DNA of 64,000 nucleotides from Natronobeatus ordinarius (GCF_024362485.1 NZ_CP101456.1:1922001-1986000), one strand, 5' to 3'; positions 52,225 through 61,088 are shown, counted from the stretch's first letter. Notes: generated by a model not told the origin, from the sequence alone. Numbers and translations: made by a program.

Positions 52225-54135
52225 CTACCGTTCGCTCACGAATCGTGCGGCGCCGACGATTCCGAGCGCCACGAGTGCAACGAGGACTCCGAAGCCAGGG
52301 ATACTGTCTCCGGGCTCGTCGTCTACGACACTGCCATCGTCGTCCTCGGACGGTCCGACTCGGTCGCTCGACCTATCGTCGTCCTGCCCGGTCTTCTCAT
52401 CGTCATGTTCGGTCTTATCGTGGTCGTCGTGTTCGTCCTTGTCGTGGTCGTCGTGTTCGTCCCTGTCGTGGTCGTCTTCACCCTTCTTGTGGTCGTCGGG
52501 GTCGTCACCGACGAGTTCGCCTTCGGCGACGGTCGTCGACTCGGCGGAGGCGAACTGGATGTTCTCGTTCTCCTGAATCGTCAGCTGCACCGTGTCGGCG
52601 CTGCCGTTGTCCTCGGCCACGGCGAACGCACCCTGCTGCTGGTTGAGGTTCACCTGCATGATCTCCTGGCTCTGCTGGACTTCGGCGTTGGACCACTGCT
52701 CGACGTCGTTCAGCTGCTCGTTGCTGCCGTCGTAGTCGAACGAGAGGTGACTGGCCCCTTCGACGGCGTCGCCATCGAGTGTCACCGACGTGGTGTTCGT
52801 CAAGACGAGGCTGTCGAAATTGTGTTCGTCCGTGTGCTTTTTCTCGCCTTTCTTGTGCTCGTCGCCATCTCCAATCTCCGCTTCGAAGATGTTCAGCGCA
52901 TCTGCAGAGGCGATCTGTGCGTTGATGTTCTGCTGGAACGATAGCTGCACGGCCGTCGCCTGGCTGTCGTTGACTGCGATCGCGACGGCTGCGCTCTGGT
53001 TGTTGAAGTTCGCCTGTTCGACGCTCTGGATCTGCGTGACGCTGGCTTCGGCGGTCTGCGTGACGTCCGCTTTGTCATCGTGACCCTTCTTCTCCTCCGG
53101 GTGGAGTTTCTCCTTGCCATCTTTCGTCAGTAGATCGTTGCCGGCGTCGGTACCGGCCATCGCGACGTTCATCCCGGCCGTTTGCATCAGGATGTTAGCC
53201 GCTTCAGCCGTGCCCACCTGTTCGTTCAGGTTGGTCTGGTCGGTCATCTGAATCGCCGTCGCGCTCGAGTTACTTCCGACGGCGATCGCGACTGCACTGT
53301 GCTGCTCGTTGACGTTGAGCTGATCGACTACCTGAACCTGCTCGACGGTGGCATCAGCATCCTGGTCGGCATCGATCCCGACGCCGCCATCGTGCTTTTT
53401 GTGTTTGGCGTGTCTGTCTTTGTCCTCGTCGAGGTCGGCAGCGAACACGTTCGTCGCGTTCGCTGCACCCTCCTGAAGGTTCAGGTTGGACTGCTGGGAG
53501 AGCTGGAACGCAACGGCTTCGCTTCCGTTCTCGGCGAACGCGAGCGCGGTGCTCTGCTGGTTGACGTTCGCCTGCGCGACTTCCTGTCCCTGCTGGACCG
53601 TCGCCTCGGCCACCTGACTAACCGAGATCTCTTCACCGTCTCCGTCGCCGATTCCCCAGCCAGTGAAGCGCTGGTCATCGCCGTTGCCGAAGATGAGAGT
53701 AACGTCACCGACGTTCTCGAACTCGGCGCTGTAGCGGTCGACCTCCGCGTTCACGGCAGTCGCTTCACCCGTCTGGCTGTTGGCGTTCTGCTGGGTCGCG
53801 TCCTGGATCGCTACCGCTTCACCGCCGTCGATCGAAACCGACGCCGCCTGACCCTCCTGGGTCACTTCGACGTTCTCGACGTCCGTGTACTCGACGACGT
53901 CGACGTCGTCACCGGGGTTTGCTTGCGTTTCGATATACTCCTCGAGCGTCTGATCGCCGAGATCGGCGCCGAAGACCAGGTAGAGGCCTTCGTCGTTCTC
54001 GAGGGCGTGGAACTCGTCGTTGTTGTCTCCTTCGTCCGCGAGCGCCGGTCCGGCTGCGGCAACCAGCGAGAAGGCGAGCATCACCGCGACGAGTGTCGTC
54101 ATCAGTTGTGATCGTGAGACCGTCCTGTAATTCAT
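52225..54135 (-). CDS. Secreted, PGF-CTERM-anchored repeat protein with curlin-like Gln/Asn/Ala repeats
   Basis: 636 residues from the ATG at 54135; a longer start at 54198 is possible. A Sec signal (MTTLVAVMLAFSLVAAAGPA, cleavage near ALADEG) precedes five repeats of about 60-66 residues, at about 90-131, 171-234, 256-320, 356-421 and 480-541. Each alternates Q-x-N-x-N-x-Q and A-V-A-I-A type strands, for example VEQANFNNQSAAVAIAV and AVQLSFQQNINAQIAS, resembling curlin repeats. His/Asp/Lys linkers (HAKHKKHDGG; HPEEKKGHDDK; DEHKKGEKKHTDEHN) separate them. A HDDHDKDE-type tail at about 547-582 precedes PGFG (613-616) and a last helix ending RFVSER, a PGF-CTERM signal for archaeosortase processing. 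Expected on the S-layer-side surface. Confidence 0.85.
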   Translation of the reverse strand: MNYRTVSRSQLMTTLVAVMLAFSLVAAAGPALADEGDNNDEFHALENDEGLYLVFGADLGDQTLEEYIETQANPGDDVDVVEYTDVENVEVTQEGQAASVSIDGGEAVAIQDATQQNANSQTGEATAVNAEVDRYSAEFENVGDVTLIFGNGDDQRFTGWGIGDGDGEEISVSQVAEATVQQGQEVAQANVNQQSTALAFAENGSEAVAFQLSQQSNLNLQEGAANATNVFAADLDEDKDRHAKHKKHDGGVGIDADQDADATVEQVQVVDQLNVNEQHSAVAIAVGSNSSATAIQMTDQTNLNEQVGTAEAANILMQTAGMNVAMAGTDAGNDLLTKDGKEKLHPEEKKGHDDKADVTQTAEASVTQIQSVEQANFNNQSAAVAIAVNDSQATAVQLSFQQNINAQIASADALNIFEAEIGDGDEHKKGEKKHTDEHNFDSLVLTNTTSVTLDGDAVEGASHLSFDYDGSNEQLNDVEQWSNAEVQQSQEIMQVNLNQQQGAFAVAEDNGSADTVQLTIQENENIQFASAESTTVAEGELVGDDPDDHKKGEDDHDRDEHDDHDKDEHDDHDKTEHDDEKTGQDDDRSSDRVGPSEDDDGSVVDDEPGDSIPGFGVLVALVALGIVGAARFVSER

Positions 54136-54663
54136 GTTTCGCTTGATGTGTTCCGTGAGGTTCTTTTGTTGCTGAGTTTCTGCGATGCAAACCACCATAT
54201 TTCGAAGACGGTCTTTGTTATCTGTAGGTTGGAAAATCGAATGGAACGACTACCCAGATTCGACGACTAACGTCGAACGCAATGTATCGAACGGCGCGAA
54301 AATCCTTCTGGAGCCCACGGCTCGAGTCCGCTCGAGGCCACTCACTGCAGCCGGTTTCTCCGGAACGCGATCGATGCGTTAGGTGCCCCTATCGTCGTTT
54401 TAGCGGGCGTTTATGTCGGGTGGAAGAACGGAGTAGTACGATCCTGTTGGTTAGAGACGAGGTCCTGTGCCAGAAGCCGTCCTATGGTGGTTAGAGACGA
54501 GGTCCTGTGCCAGAAGCCGTCCTATGGAAATTCACCGACGAGTGGGAGACGCGATGACGATGGTCGGCCTGGTCGAAGAGGAGTTACGGAGAACGTTGCG
54601 CACAGAACGCCATCGGTGCTCGAGTTCGTCGGTCACAGAGATTCGAGGCAAAAGCCCACGACG
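54136..54663. other. Non-coding region with perfect tandem duplication
   Basis: 528 bp. The 5' end near 54136-54240 probably contains the promoter or leader of the repeat-protein gene. The rest has no convincing gene; open frames on the + strand are short and change register over the duplication at 54448-54527. No similarity to a known element is recognised. Confidence 0.5.
54448..54527. repeat. Perfect 40-bp tandem duplication
   Basis: Positions 54448-54487 and 54488-54527 are identical over 40 bp, starting TGGTTAGAGACGAGGTCCTG and ending CCGTCCTATGG. There is no gap between copies. It resembles a recent slippage or recombination duplication in a non-coding stretch. The repeat contains no inverted arms. 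Confidence 0.9.
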
Positions 54664-55362
54664 TTAGTTGTGGGAGGAAGCCGACTGAAGAGCGGACCAC
54701 CGACGAACACTCCACCACGTTGTGGCACCCCCTGCACAGCCGACGAACGCCAGCCAGCCGTCGACGCTCCCGCCGGTCACCACAACTGCCAGGCCACCGA
54801 GGAGTGACGCACCGACGAACGCCAGCGTTGGATTCTGCTTCGTCAGCCTCGTCGCCAGGGAAAGGTAGGCGAGCCCGAACGCGACCGATGCGACGACGTC
54901 GACGACGTAGTGAACGCCGAGCGCGAGACGCGAGACGCCGACCAGACCGACGGCGAGTGCCGCCAGCTGATATCGTCGACGAGCCGTGAACCGCTGGCCC
55001 CAGCGAGCGAGCGCGACCCAGAGAACGGTGGCGGCCATCGTGTGTCCGCTCGGAAAGCCGTCCCCGTCTCGAGGGACGGCCTGCAGCGACGATGGGGGTC
55101 GCGGGGCGCCAAACGCCGCCTTCAGAACGAGTGTGAGCGCGAGGCCACCGAGGACGATGGCCAGAACGAACGCCGTCCTGTTCGACAGCAACTGATCGGA
55201 ACCGTCTCGGACGGACCGCTGTACGTCCACGACTGCGACTACCAGTAACACGCCAACGACGACGAACACGTCACCGAGGAGGGCTATGAGTTCGAAGACC
55301 GGGACGGCCCACTCGGGAAGCATCGTTCGGACCAGTTCGGTAACGCCGACGTCTCGGTTCAT
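54664..55362 (-). CDS. PAP2 phosphatase family membrane protein
   Basis: 232 residues with about six membrane helices. The three acid-phosphatase motifs are complete: KAAFGAPRP at 81-89, PSGH at 104-107 and SRLALGVHYVVD at 144-155. It is probably a lipid phosphatase (phosphatidic acid, diacylglycerol-pyrophosphate or a prenyl pyrophosphate) acting at the outer membrane face. Next to the glycan cluster, recycling of polyprenyl pyrophosphate carriers is possible, but nothing in the sequence proves it. Confidence 0.9.
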   Translation of the reverse strand: MNRDVGVTELVRTMLPEWAVPVFELIALLGDVFVVVGVLLVVAVVDVQRSVRDGSDQLLSNRTAFVLAIVLGGLALTLVLKAAFGAPRPPSSLQAVPRDGDGFPSGHTMAATVLWVALARWGQRFTARRRYQLAALAVGLVGVSRLALGVHYVVDVVASVAFGLAYLSLATRLTKQNPTLAFVGASLLGGLAVVVTGGSVDGWLAFVGCAGGATTWWSVRRWSALQSASSHN

Positions 55363-55575
55363 TGTGTGCTAGACGGGATCGGACGACCACGCTGTACAAC
55401 AGTCCGACAGTTAACTCTTTCAAACTAGGTAGCGAGGCGGATTCCCCGCCCCACTGTGCGCGGGGCAGTTGACTTCGAGCTGTAAGTGGGTGATACAGGC
55501 AGATCGGCGGCTGAAACTGGTATTCACAAATTACAGGGGGAAGCTATTTACCCGGATTTGGAGTGGTCGTAGGCC
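55363..55575. promoter_or_regulatory. Divergent promoter region before the glycan cluster
   Basis: 213 bp between the PAP2 gene and the first cluster gene. It contains a GC-rich hairpin (CCCCGC ... GCGGGG, around 55453-55465) followed by an AT-rich stretch with AAATTACAGG and AAGCTATTTACC. GCTATTTACC lies about 28 bp before the ATG at 55576 and is the best TATA candidate. Confidence 0.35.
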
Positions 55576-56346
55576 ATGCAAGCTGTCGTCTTATCAGCAG
55601 GAAAGGGAACTCGACTCCGTCCGCTTACCGAGGACAAGCCGAAGGTCCTCGTCGAGGTCGATGGACGTCCCATCATCGAGGACGTCTTCGACAATCTGCT
55701 CGAGGTCGGTGTCGACGAGCTGATCGTCGTCGTGGGGTATCTAAAGGAACAGATCATCGATCACTACGGAGACGCCTACGAGGGCGTGCCGATCACGTAC
55801 GCCCATCAGCGTGAACAGCTCGGACTGGCCCACGCTATTTTGCAGGTCGAATCGTTCATCGACGACGATTTTATGCTCATGCTCGGGGACAACGTGTTCC
55901 GTGCGAACCTCGCGGACGTCGTCAACCGGCAGCGAGAAGATCGTGCCGATGCGGCCTTCCTCGTCGAACAGGTGCCGTACGACGAGGCATCTCGATACGG
56001 CGTGCTGGATACGAACGAGTACGGTGAGATCGTGGAAGTGATGGAGAAGCCAGCCGATCCCCCGTCGAACCTCGTCATGACCGGCTTCTACACGTTCACG
56101 CCGGCGATCTTTCACGCGTGTCACCTCATCCAGCAAAGCGATCGCGGGGAGTACGAACTCCCGGACGCGATCGACCTGCTCATCCAGTCCGGTCGCACTA
56201 TCGATGCGATCCGCATGGAGGGGTGGCGCATCGACGTCGGCTATCCAGCGGACCGGGACCGTGCGGAGCAATTGCTCCGTCAGTCGGAGGGGGCTGTCGA
56301 GTCAGCGTCGGAGGCTGCCCGCTCGTCGAACGCTGGAACGGATTGA
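55576..56346 (+). CDS. Sugar-1-phosphate nucleotidyltransferase
   Basis: 256 residues. MQAVVLSAGKGTRLRPLTED has the family signature, with the catalytic Lys in KPKVLVEV, GDNVFRAN supplying a metal-binding Asp, EKPADPPSNLVMTGFYTFTP the substrate loop and GWRIDVGYPADRDRA the C-terminal motif. It activates a sugar phosphate to a UDP- or dTDP-sugar for the glycan cluster. It begins the cluster and is followed six bases later by an epimerase gene, consistent with an operon. Similar to AglF-type enzymes of haloarchaeal N-glycosylation. Confidence 0.9.
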   Translation: MQAVVLSAGKGTRLRPLTEDKPKVLVEVDGRPIIEDVFDNLLEVGVDELIVVVGYLKEQIIDHYGDAYEGVPITYAHQREQLGLAHAILQVESFIDDDFMLMLGDNVFRANLADVVNRQREDRADAAFLVEQVPYDEASRYGVLDTNEYGEIVEVMEKPADPPSNLVMTGFYTFTPAIFHACHLIQQSDRGEYELPDAIDLLIQSGRTIDAIRMEGWRIDVGYPADRDRAEQLLRQSEGAVESASEAARSSNAGTD

Positions 56347-56352
56347 ACACCC

Positions 56353-57339
56353 ATGGTACGTGCACTCGTCACCGGTGGTGCAGGGTTTATCGGCTCTCAC
56401 ATCGCCACCGGGCTCCTCGAGCGGGGCCACGCCGTCACCGTGCTCGACAGTATGGAGCCGTACTACGATCTCCGTATCAAAGAACGCAACATCGAACGCT
56501 GTCGAGCGCTCGGTAGCGAGCGATTCGAGTTCGTCGCCGGTTCGGTCACCGACGGTACGCTCGTGGACGACCTCTTTTCGAACCACGACGTGGATATCGT
56601 CTACCACCAGGCCGCCCAGGCAGGCGTCCGGACGAGCGTCGAGAATCCGAAGAAACCACACGAGATCAACACGACCGGCCTGCTCACGCTCTTGACTGCT
56701 GCCGACGAATACGGCGTCCGTCGATTTATCAATGCGTCGTCGTCATCCGTCTACGGCGACGTGGAATACCTGCCGTACGATGAGGAGCATCAGACCCTTC
56801 CCCAGAGCCCCTACGGTGTGACCAAACTCACGGCAGAGCACTACTGTCGCGTCTGGGACGAGCTCTACGACGTCCCCACCGTCAGCCTCCGCTACTTCAC
56901 CGTGTACGGACCACGAATGCGGCCGAACATGGCGATCACGAACTTCACTTCCAGGTGTCTCAACGGCGCGTCACCCGTTATCTATGGCGACGGCCAACAG
57001 ACCCGCGACTTCACGTACGTCGACGACGTCATCGAAGCGAATCTCTCGTTACTCGAGCGGTCTGCCGCCGACGGCGAGATAATAAACGTCGGCTCGACGC
57101 GAACCATCACGATCGAGGAACTCGCCGAGCACGTCGTCGAAGAAACCGGCGCCGACGTCGGCCTCGAGTACGCCGACCCGAAAGAGGGTGATGCGCGTCA
57201 CACCCACGCCGATGTCACGAAGGCCCGCGAACTACTCGACTACGAGCCAAGCGTAGGAATTCGAGACGGCGTCTCACAGTTCGTCGACTGGTATCGAGAG
57301 AACCGCGAGTGGTACGAACCGCTGGTGATCAGATCTTGA
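56353..57339 (+). CDS. NAD-dependent sugar epimerase/dehydratase
   Basis: 328 residues. TGGAGFIGSH near 7-16 is the NAD-binding motif, ASSSSVYGD the catalytic Ser/Thr region, and the YxxxK pair is in SPYGVTKLTAEHYC near 155-159. DSMEPYYDLRIKERNIERCR near the start is typical of UDP-glucuronate 4-epimerases and their relatives. It is probably cytosolic and acts on a nucleotide sugar made by the preceding enzyme. Six bases separate the two genes. Confidence 0.9.
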   Translation: MVRALVTGGAGFIGSHIATGLLERGHAVTVLDSMEPYYDLRIKERNIERCRALGSERFEFVAGSVTDGTLVDDLFSNHDVDIVYHQAAQAGVRTSVENPKKPHEINTTGLLTLLTAADEYGVRRFINASSSSVYGDVEYLPYDEEHQTLPQSPYGVTKLTAEHYCRVWDELYDVPTVSLRYFTVYGPRMRPNMAITNFTSRCLNGASPVIYGDGQQTRDFTYVDDVIEANLSLLERSAADGEIINVGSTRTITIEELAEHVVEETGADVGLEYADPKEGDARHTHADVTKARELLDYEPSVGIRDGVSQFVDWYRENREWYEPLVIRS

Positions 57340-57361
57340 TCGAGACAGCCTCCGCGACGAG

Positions 57362-58501
57362 ATGACCGGATTCAGTCGCTCAGAAACCGAACGTGCACAA
57401 CCCGCACGGAGTGGACACTCCCTGTCGAAGCCGGAGACGGACACGTGCAATCTACTGTACGTGATCAACGATCTCGAGGTCGGCGGGGCGCAGATTGGAA
57501 TGAGTCGATTACTGGACGGACTGGACGAGGACCGATACGACGTGACCATCGTAACGATCAACGGCTACGACGAGACGTTCGTCGATCGCCACGTTCCGCA
57601 TACCGAATCGATACTCGACTGCAAACAGTTCACCAGCCCACGTGACGTGTTTCGGCTCGTTTCGGCAGTAGCTGACGCTGACGTAATCGTTGGGTCACTC
57701 TTTCACTCCACGCTCGCTGCTCGACTCGCTGGTGTCGTTAACCGAACCGCCGTCGTGGTCACGTGGCAACACAACGAACGATTCAAGTCCACGAGGCGAA
57801 GGCGGCTGTTCAGCACTACGTATTCGATGAGCGACGTCGTGCTTGCGGATTCGAAAGCCGTCGCAGCGATGCTTCGCGATGAGTTCGGACTGGCGAACGG
57901 ATGCGTCGAAACAGTTCCGATCGCTGGCATACCGCTACGCGAGTTCGAGCGTCGGGAACACGCCCCCACCGACCCGGTAGTCGTTGGAAGCGTTGGAGTT
58001 CTTTCGGACCAGAAGAACTTCCGGACGCTTCTCACAATTGCGGACGAACTCCGAGAGGACGGAATCACGTTTCAAATCGCCGGCGAAGGGCCAGCCTACA
58101 GGGAGCTTGCGTCTCGAATCGAATCAGCGAGTATCGAAAACGTCGAATTACTCGGATACGTACAGGACTTGCCACAGTTCCTGAACTCGATCGACATTTA
58201 CATCCAGCCATCGTGGTACGAGGGACTCTGCATCACCGTCGTCGAGGCGATGGCAGCAGCCCTCCCCGTCGTCGGCAGTTCTGTCGGTGGAATCGAGCAC
58301 ACTGTGTCCGAAGGTGAGTGTGGGCACCTACACAGCCCAGACGACGTCGAGGGGTTTTGTCGTTCCATTCGAAAGCTGGCCGCAGATCCGGCGAAACGAC
58401 AGCAACTCGGCGACCGTGGGCGAACGTTCGTCGAACAGAACTACACACAGGAAGTCCTCGTAGAGGAATTCGAGCGCGCTATCCAGGAGGGATCGACGTG
58501 A
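57362..58501 (+). CDS. Glycosyltransferase, GT4 family
   Basis: 379 residues. The N-terminal domain has YVINDLEVGGAQIGMSRLLD, the donor-site opening of GT-B enzymes. The C-terminal domain has VVGSVGVLSDQKNFRTLLTI, FQIAGEGPAYRELASRIES and the diagnostic EX7E region IQPSWYEGLCITVVEAMAAA with AAALPVVGSSVGG. It transfers a sugar from an activated donor onto a lipid-linked or polysaccharide acceptor at the cytosolic face. It starts 22 bp after the epimerase stop. Donor and acceptor are unknown. Confidence 0.9.
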   Translation: MTGFSRSETERAQPARSGHSLSKPETDTCNLLYVINDLEVGGAQIGMSRLLDGLDEDRYDVTIVTINGYDETFVDRHVPHTESILDCKQFTSPRDVFRLVSAVADADVIVGSLFHSTLAARLAGVVNRTAVVVTWQHNERFKSTRRRRLFSTTYSMSDVVLADSKAVAAMLRDEFGLANGCVETVPIAGIPLREFERREHAPTDPVVVGSVGVLSDQKNFRTLLTIADELREDGITFQIAGEGPAYRELASRIESASIENVELLGYVQDLPQFLNSIDIYIQPSWYEGLCITVVEAMAAALPVVGSSVGGIEHTVSEGECGHLHSPDDVEGFCRSIRKLAADPAKRQQLGDRGRTFVEQNYTQEVLVEEFERAIQEGST

Positions 58502-58562
58502 GAGCGAGCGCACCGACGTCGTGGCCCGCGTCGGAGGATAGGGTCGAATTCCCGGTGGTGTG

Positions 58563-59825
58563 ATGCTCGTCGCCGCGATCGCCTCGGCCTGTCTCCTCCT
58601 GGGTCTCGTCCTGTTCGTCTACGAGGACTCGTTCTACCGGCGAGTCGCGCCGATCGCCTTCCTGATTCACCTCGCTTTCGGACTGGTCGTCGTTCCGGCC
58701 CTCCCGTACGTCTGGGACGTCGGCTACTTCCACACGACGGCCGTCGACCTCCTCGAGGGGGCCGATCCCGACGCCTCCGACACGGTCATCGCGTTTGCCA
58801 CGTTTCAGGCATTCCTGTACCTGGTTTTCGAACCGTCTGTCTCCGTACTCGCCGTCTTCAACGCCCTCTTCGCCGTCCTGGTCCCGATTCCCGCGAGTTA
58901 CGTCGCGCGCCGGCTCTACCCGTCGACGACCTCGACCGACGGCATCACACTCCTCGTCCTCTTCCTGCCGTTGCCGGCGTTTTTCACTTCGGTCCCGATG
59001 CGGGACGCGTTCGTGCTCCTGGTGGCGTTCGTCTCGCTCGCGCTCCTCGTTCGGGGGCTCCTCGATCAGTCGATCCGGTCACTGACGCTCGCAGTTCCGT
59101 TGCTCGGTGTTCTCTACCTGACCCGCGTCGAACTCGCGCTATTGTTCGTCCTCGGAGCCGTTGCCGGCGCCGGTACCTGGGTGGTGCTCGAGTCGACCGA
59201 CCGTGAAATCTCGACGACCACCGTCGTTGGACTCGTGCTTCCGGTGTTGGTCCTGGGACCCGCGCTCTTCTCCCGGTACTTCCCGCTCGGGTCGGTGAAT
59301 TACCAGCGACGAATCCGAATGAGTGGGGGAGCGGTGTACCTCGAGGGACTCACCTACGAATCCTGGATCGACGTGGTGCTCTCGGGGCCGGCGACCTCGA
59401 TCTACTTCCAGTTCGCCCCGTTCCCGCTCCACGTCGACTCGCTCTTTCACTTCGCGGCGGCCGCGTACACGCCGATCGTGATCGTGCTCGCTGTCAGTGC
59501 CGTTCGTTCGCTTCGACGAGGCAATCTGGCGTACCCTGTCGCGACAATGCTCGTCGTCGTTTACCTCGCGGGCGTGGCAGGCTACGGCCTCGTGAACAGC
59601 AACTTTGGAACGACGGTTAGACATCGGATGTTCTTCGACTTTCTGCTCGTCGTCCTCGCCGCGCCGGTCGTCGAGCGGTGGGAGCGGTCAGTCAGCGAGC
59701 GGATCGGTGAGTGGCCACGTGAGCACGACGACGAGGACGAACAGGGCGGCGAAGCTCGCAAACTGTACGCTCGCCGCCAAATCGGAACGGAGGACGAAAA
59801 CAACGCTCACCACGACGGCAACTAG
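58563..59825 (+). CDS. Polytopic membrane protein of the glycan cluster (polymerase-like)
   Basis: 420 residues from the ATG at 58563 (a GTG three bases earlier is also in frame). About eleven hydrophobic helices are seen, with a cytosolic acidic C-terminal tail (EWPREHDDEDEQGGEARKLY). The layout, with loops such as RRIRMSGGAVYLEGLTYESW and the final VNSNFGTTVRHRMFFDFLL, is reminiscent of Wzy-like or EpsG-like polysaccharide polymerases, but no signature settles it. The last 45 codons are antisense to a separate small membrane-protein frame. Neighbour genes make a glycan role likely. Confidence 0.75.
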   Translation: MLVAAIASACLLLGLVLFVYEDSFYRRVAPIAFLIHLAFGLVVVPALPYVWDVGYFHTTAVDLLEGADPDASDTVIAFATFQAFLYLVFEPSVSVLAVFNALFAVLVPIPASYVARRLYPSTTSTDGITLLVLFLPLPAFFTSVPMRDAFVLLVAFVSLALLVRGLLDQSIRSLTLAVPLLGVLYLTRVELALLFVLGAVAGAGTWVVLESTDREISTTTVVGLVLPVLVLGPALFSRYFPLGSVNYQRRIRMSGGAVYLEGLTYESWIDVVLSGPATSIYFQFAPFPLHVDSLFHFAAAAYTPIVIVLAVSAVRSLRRGNLAYPVATMLVVVYLAGVAGYGLVNSNFGTTVRHRMFFDFLLVVLAAPVVERWERSVSERIGEWPREHDDEDEQGGEARKLYARRQIGTEDENNAHHDGN

Positions 59826-59861
59826 GGCGAGCAATTGTATCAGGAGGATCGTTCGGCCCAT
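59688..59861 (-). CDS. Small membrane protein antisense to the end of the polymerase-like gene
   Basis: 57 residues. It begins MGRTILLIQLLALVAVVVSV and has a second hydrophobic helix (VQFASFAALFVLVVVLTWPL), with short polar loops; this is a credible two-helix membrane protein. A purine-rich stretch precedes the ATG only weakly. It overlaps the last 138 bp of the gene on the other strand, whose translation there is charged and repetitive, so one of the two is likely not translated in full. Confidence 0.5.
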   Translation of the reverse strand: MGRTILLIQLLALVAVVVSVVFVLRSDLAASVQFASFAALFVLVVVLTWPLTDPLAD

Positions 59862-60013
59862 CGTCTCGGGCGGTTCATCGACCCATGGTAAGTAGATTTC
59901 TCACGGTTAGCGACTGGTAGTCTCACCGAGTATCCCAGCGAATGCGTCGGGAGCCAGCACCGTCGTCCGGCAACGCACGTCGTCGGCTACGGAGTGTTGT
60001 AGAGTCGAGCGGC

Positions 60014-60135
60014 TATAGTGCTCGTTGAAACGATTTACACCCGGTCACAGCCGAGCGGCCAGCCTCGGCCTCGTTGGTGAGGCTGGCCGCCAACGGTCGT
60101 GACCGGGTGTGCAATGACTTTCAACGGTTACTATA
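60014..60135. mobile_element. Palindromic MITE, copy B (both ends intact)
   Basis: 118-bp element flanked by TA on both sides (60014-60015 and 60134-60135). The left end TAGTGCTCGTTGAAA and right end, read inward, TAGTAACCGTTGAAA continue into inverted CACCCGGTCAC and GGCCAGCCTC arms. It is the complete version of the copy at 16171. Its ends match the IS630 element at 62231-63284, most closely the left end of that IS (about 21 of 29 positions). It lies two bases after the stop of the glycosyltransferase gene at 60138, leaving that gene intact. Confidence 0.8.
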
Positions 60136-60137
60136 TC

Positions 60138-61088
60138 TCAGTACGTGGGTCGATTTCTCGCCCGCTCGAGTGCGCGTTTTATTCGGGTAGCCAGTCTGAA
60201 TCCGGGCGGCCCGAACAGTGCGAACACGTACGAAACCACCCCTCGAAGCGTCGGTTCGTATCGAAGTGCCTCTCGCAGTTCCCGTCGTCCCATTGCCGTA
60301 TTCCCGCTCTGAGCGTACGCGATGCCGGCTTCGCGGTGAAGCGCCGCCCACGCGGCATTGTAGACGCCGTGGGTTCGTAACTCGGAGTGATACCGGTTTA
60401 GGAGTCGCTCGCCGTAGGCTTTCTGCGTGGTGACGTCTGTGGACATCCCGCCCCGATGGGTGAGTCGCGTCACGAGCGGGGCCGGAACGCAGCCGATCTC
60501 GTACGCTCGAGCGATCCGAAGGTAGAAGTCCCAGTCTTCCTGATGACGAAGCTCCTCGTCGAATCCGCCGACGGCCTCGAAAGCCTCGGCGGTCACCATC
60601 GCTCTCGAGGGGCTTCCGATCACGTTGTGTACCAGCAGGTCACGGTACGCGTCGCCGTCGACCGACGGCCGTGCAGTGTGGACGTGTTCGCCTGACTCCG
60701 TTCTCGAGACGCGCCCCGTGTACGAGAGACCAATCTCGTGATCGCTGGCTGTGAACTGCGCCACCTGGCGCTCGATTTTCTCGGGGTGCCAGCGGTCGTC
60801 GTCGTCGAGGAACGCGAGAAACGTGGCGTCGGTCACCGTTGCAGCCTGATTTCGCGCCGCGGGAAGTCCCTGTGGCTCGTCGTTTCGAAAGTACGTGATC
60901 CGATCGTCACCGTACTCCTCCCGGTATCGATCGACGACCGATGGCGTCCGATCCGTACTCCCACCGTCGACGACGATGGCCTCGAGTGGCCGGTAGGTCT
61001 GTGCGAACACGCTCGCCAGGGCTGCGTCCAGGCGCTTGGCTCGGTTCATCGTCGGAACGATAGCAGCGACGGATGGTGCGTCGGTCAT
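60138..61088 (-). CDS. Glycosyltransferase, GT2 family
   Basis: 316 residues. VAAIVPTMNRAKRLDAALAS and AIVVDGGSTDRTPSVV open the GT-A fold, FLAFLDDDDRWHPEKI holds the metal-binding DxD-type motif, and SPSRAMVTAEAFEAVGGFDE with LRHQEDWDFYLRIA the catalytic region. The C-terminal about 90 residues are Arg-rich and may bind the membrane. It is divergent from the next gene at 61268. Its end lies directly beside the MITE. Donor sugar unknown. Confidence 0.9.
   Translation of the reverse strand: MTDAPSVAAIVPTMNRAKRLDAALASVFAQTYRPLEAIVVDGGSTDRTPSVVDRYREEYGDDRITYFRNDEPQGLPAARNQAATVTDATFLAFLDDDDRWHPEKIERQVAQFTASDHEIGLSYTGRVSRTESGEHVHTARPSVDGDAYRDLLVHNVIGSPSRAMVTAEAFEAVGGFDEELRHQEDWDFYLRIARAYEIGCVPAPLVTRLTHRGGMSTDVTTQKAYGERLLNRYHSELRTHGVYNAAWAALHREAGIAYAQSGNTAMGRRELREALRYEPTLRGVVSYVFALFGPPGFRLATRIKRALERARNRPTY

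Noticed and set aside
54185-54807. Several short + strand frames over the 40-bp duplication
   Set aside because: They contain the same peptide twice in different frames because 40 is not a multiple of three, and no ribosome-binding or TATA signal precedes them.
55445-55470. GC-rich hairpin before the glycan cluster considered as a riboswitch
   Set aside because: Only one short stem is visible, with no conserved core of a known riboswitch class.
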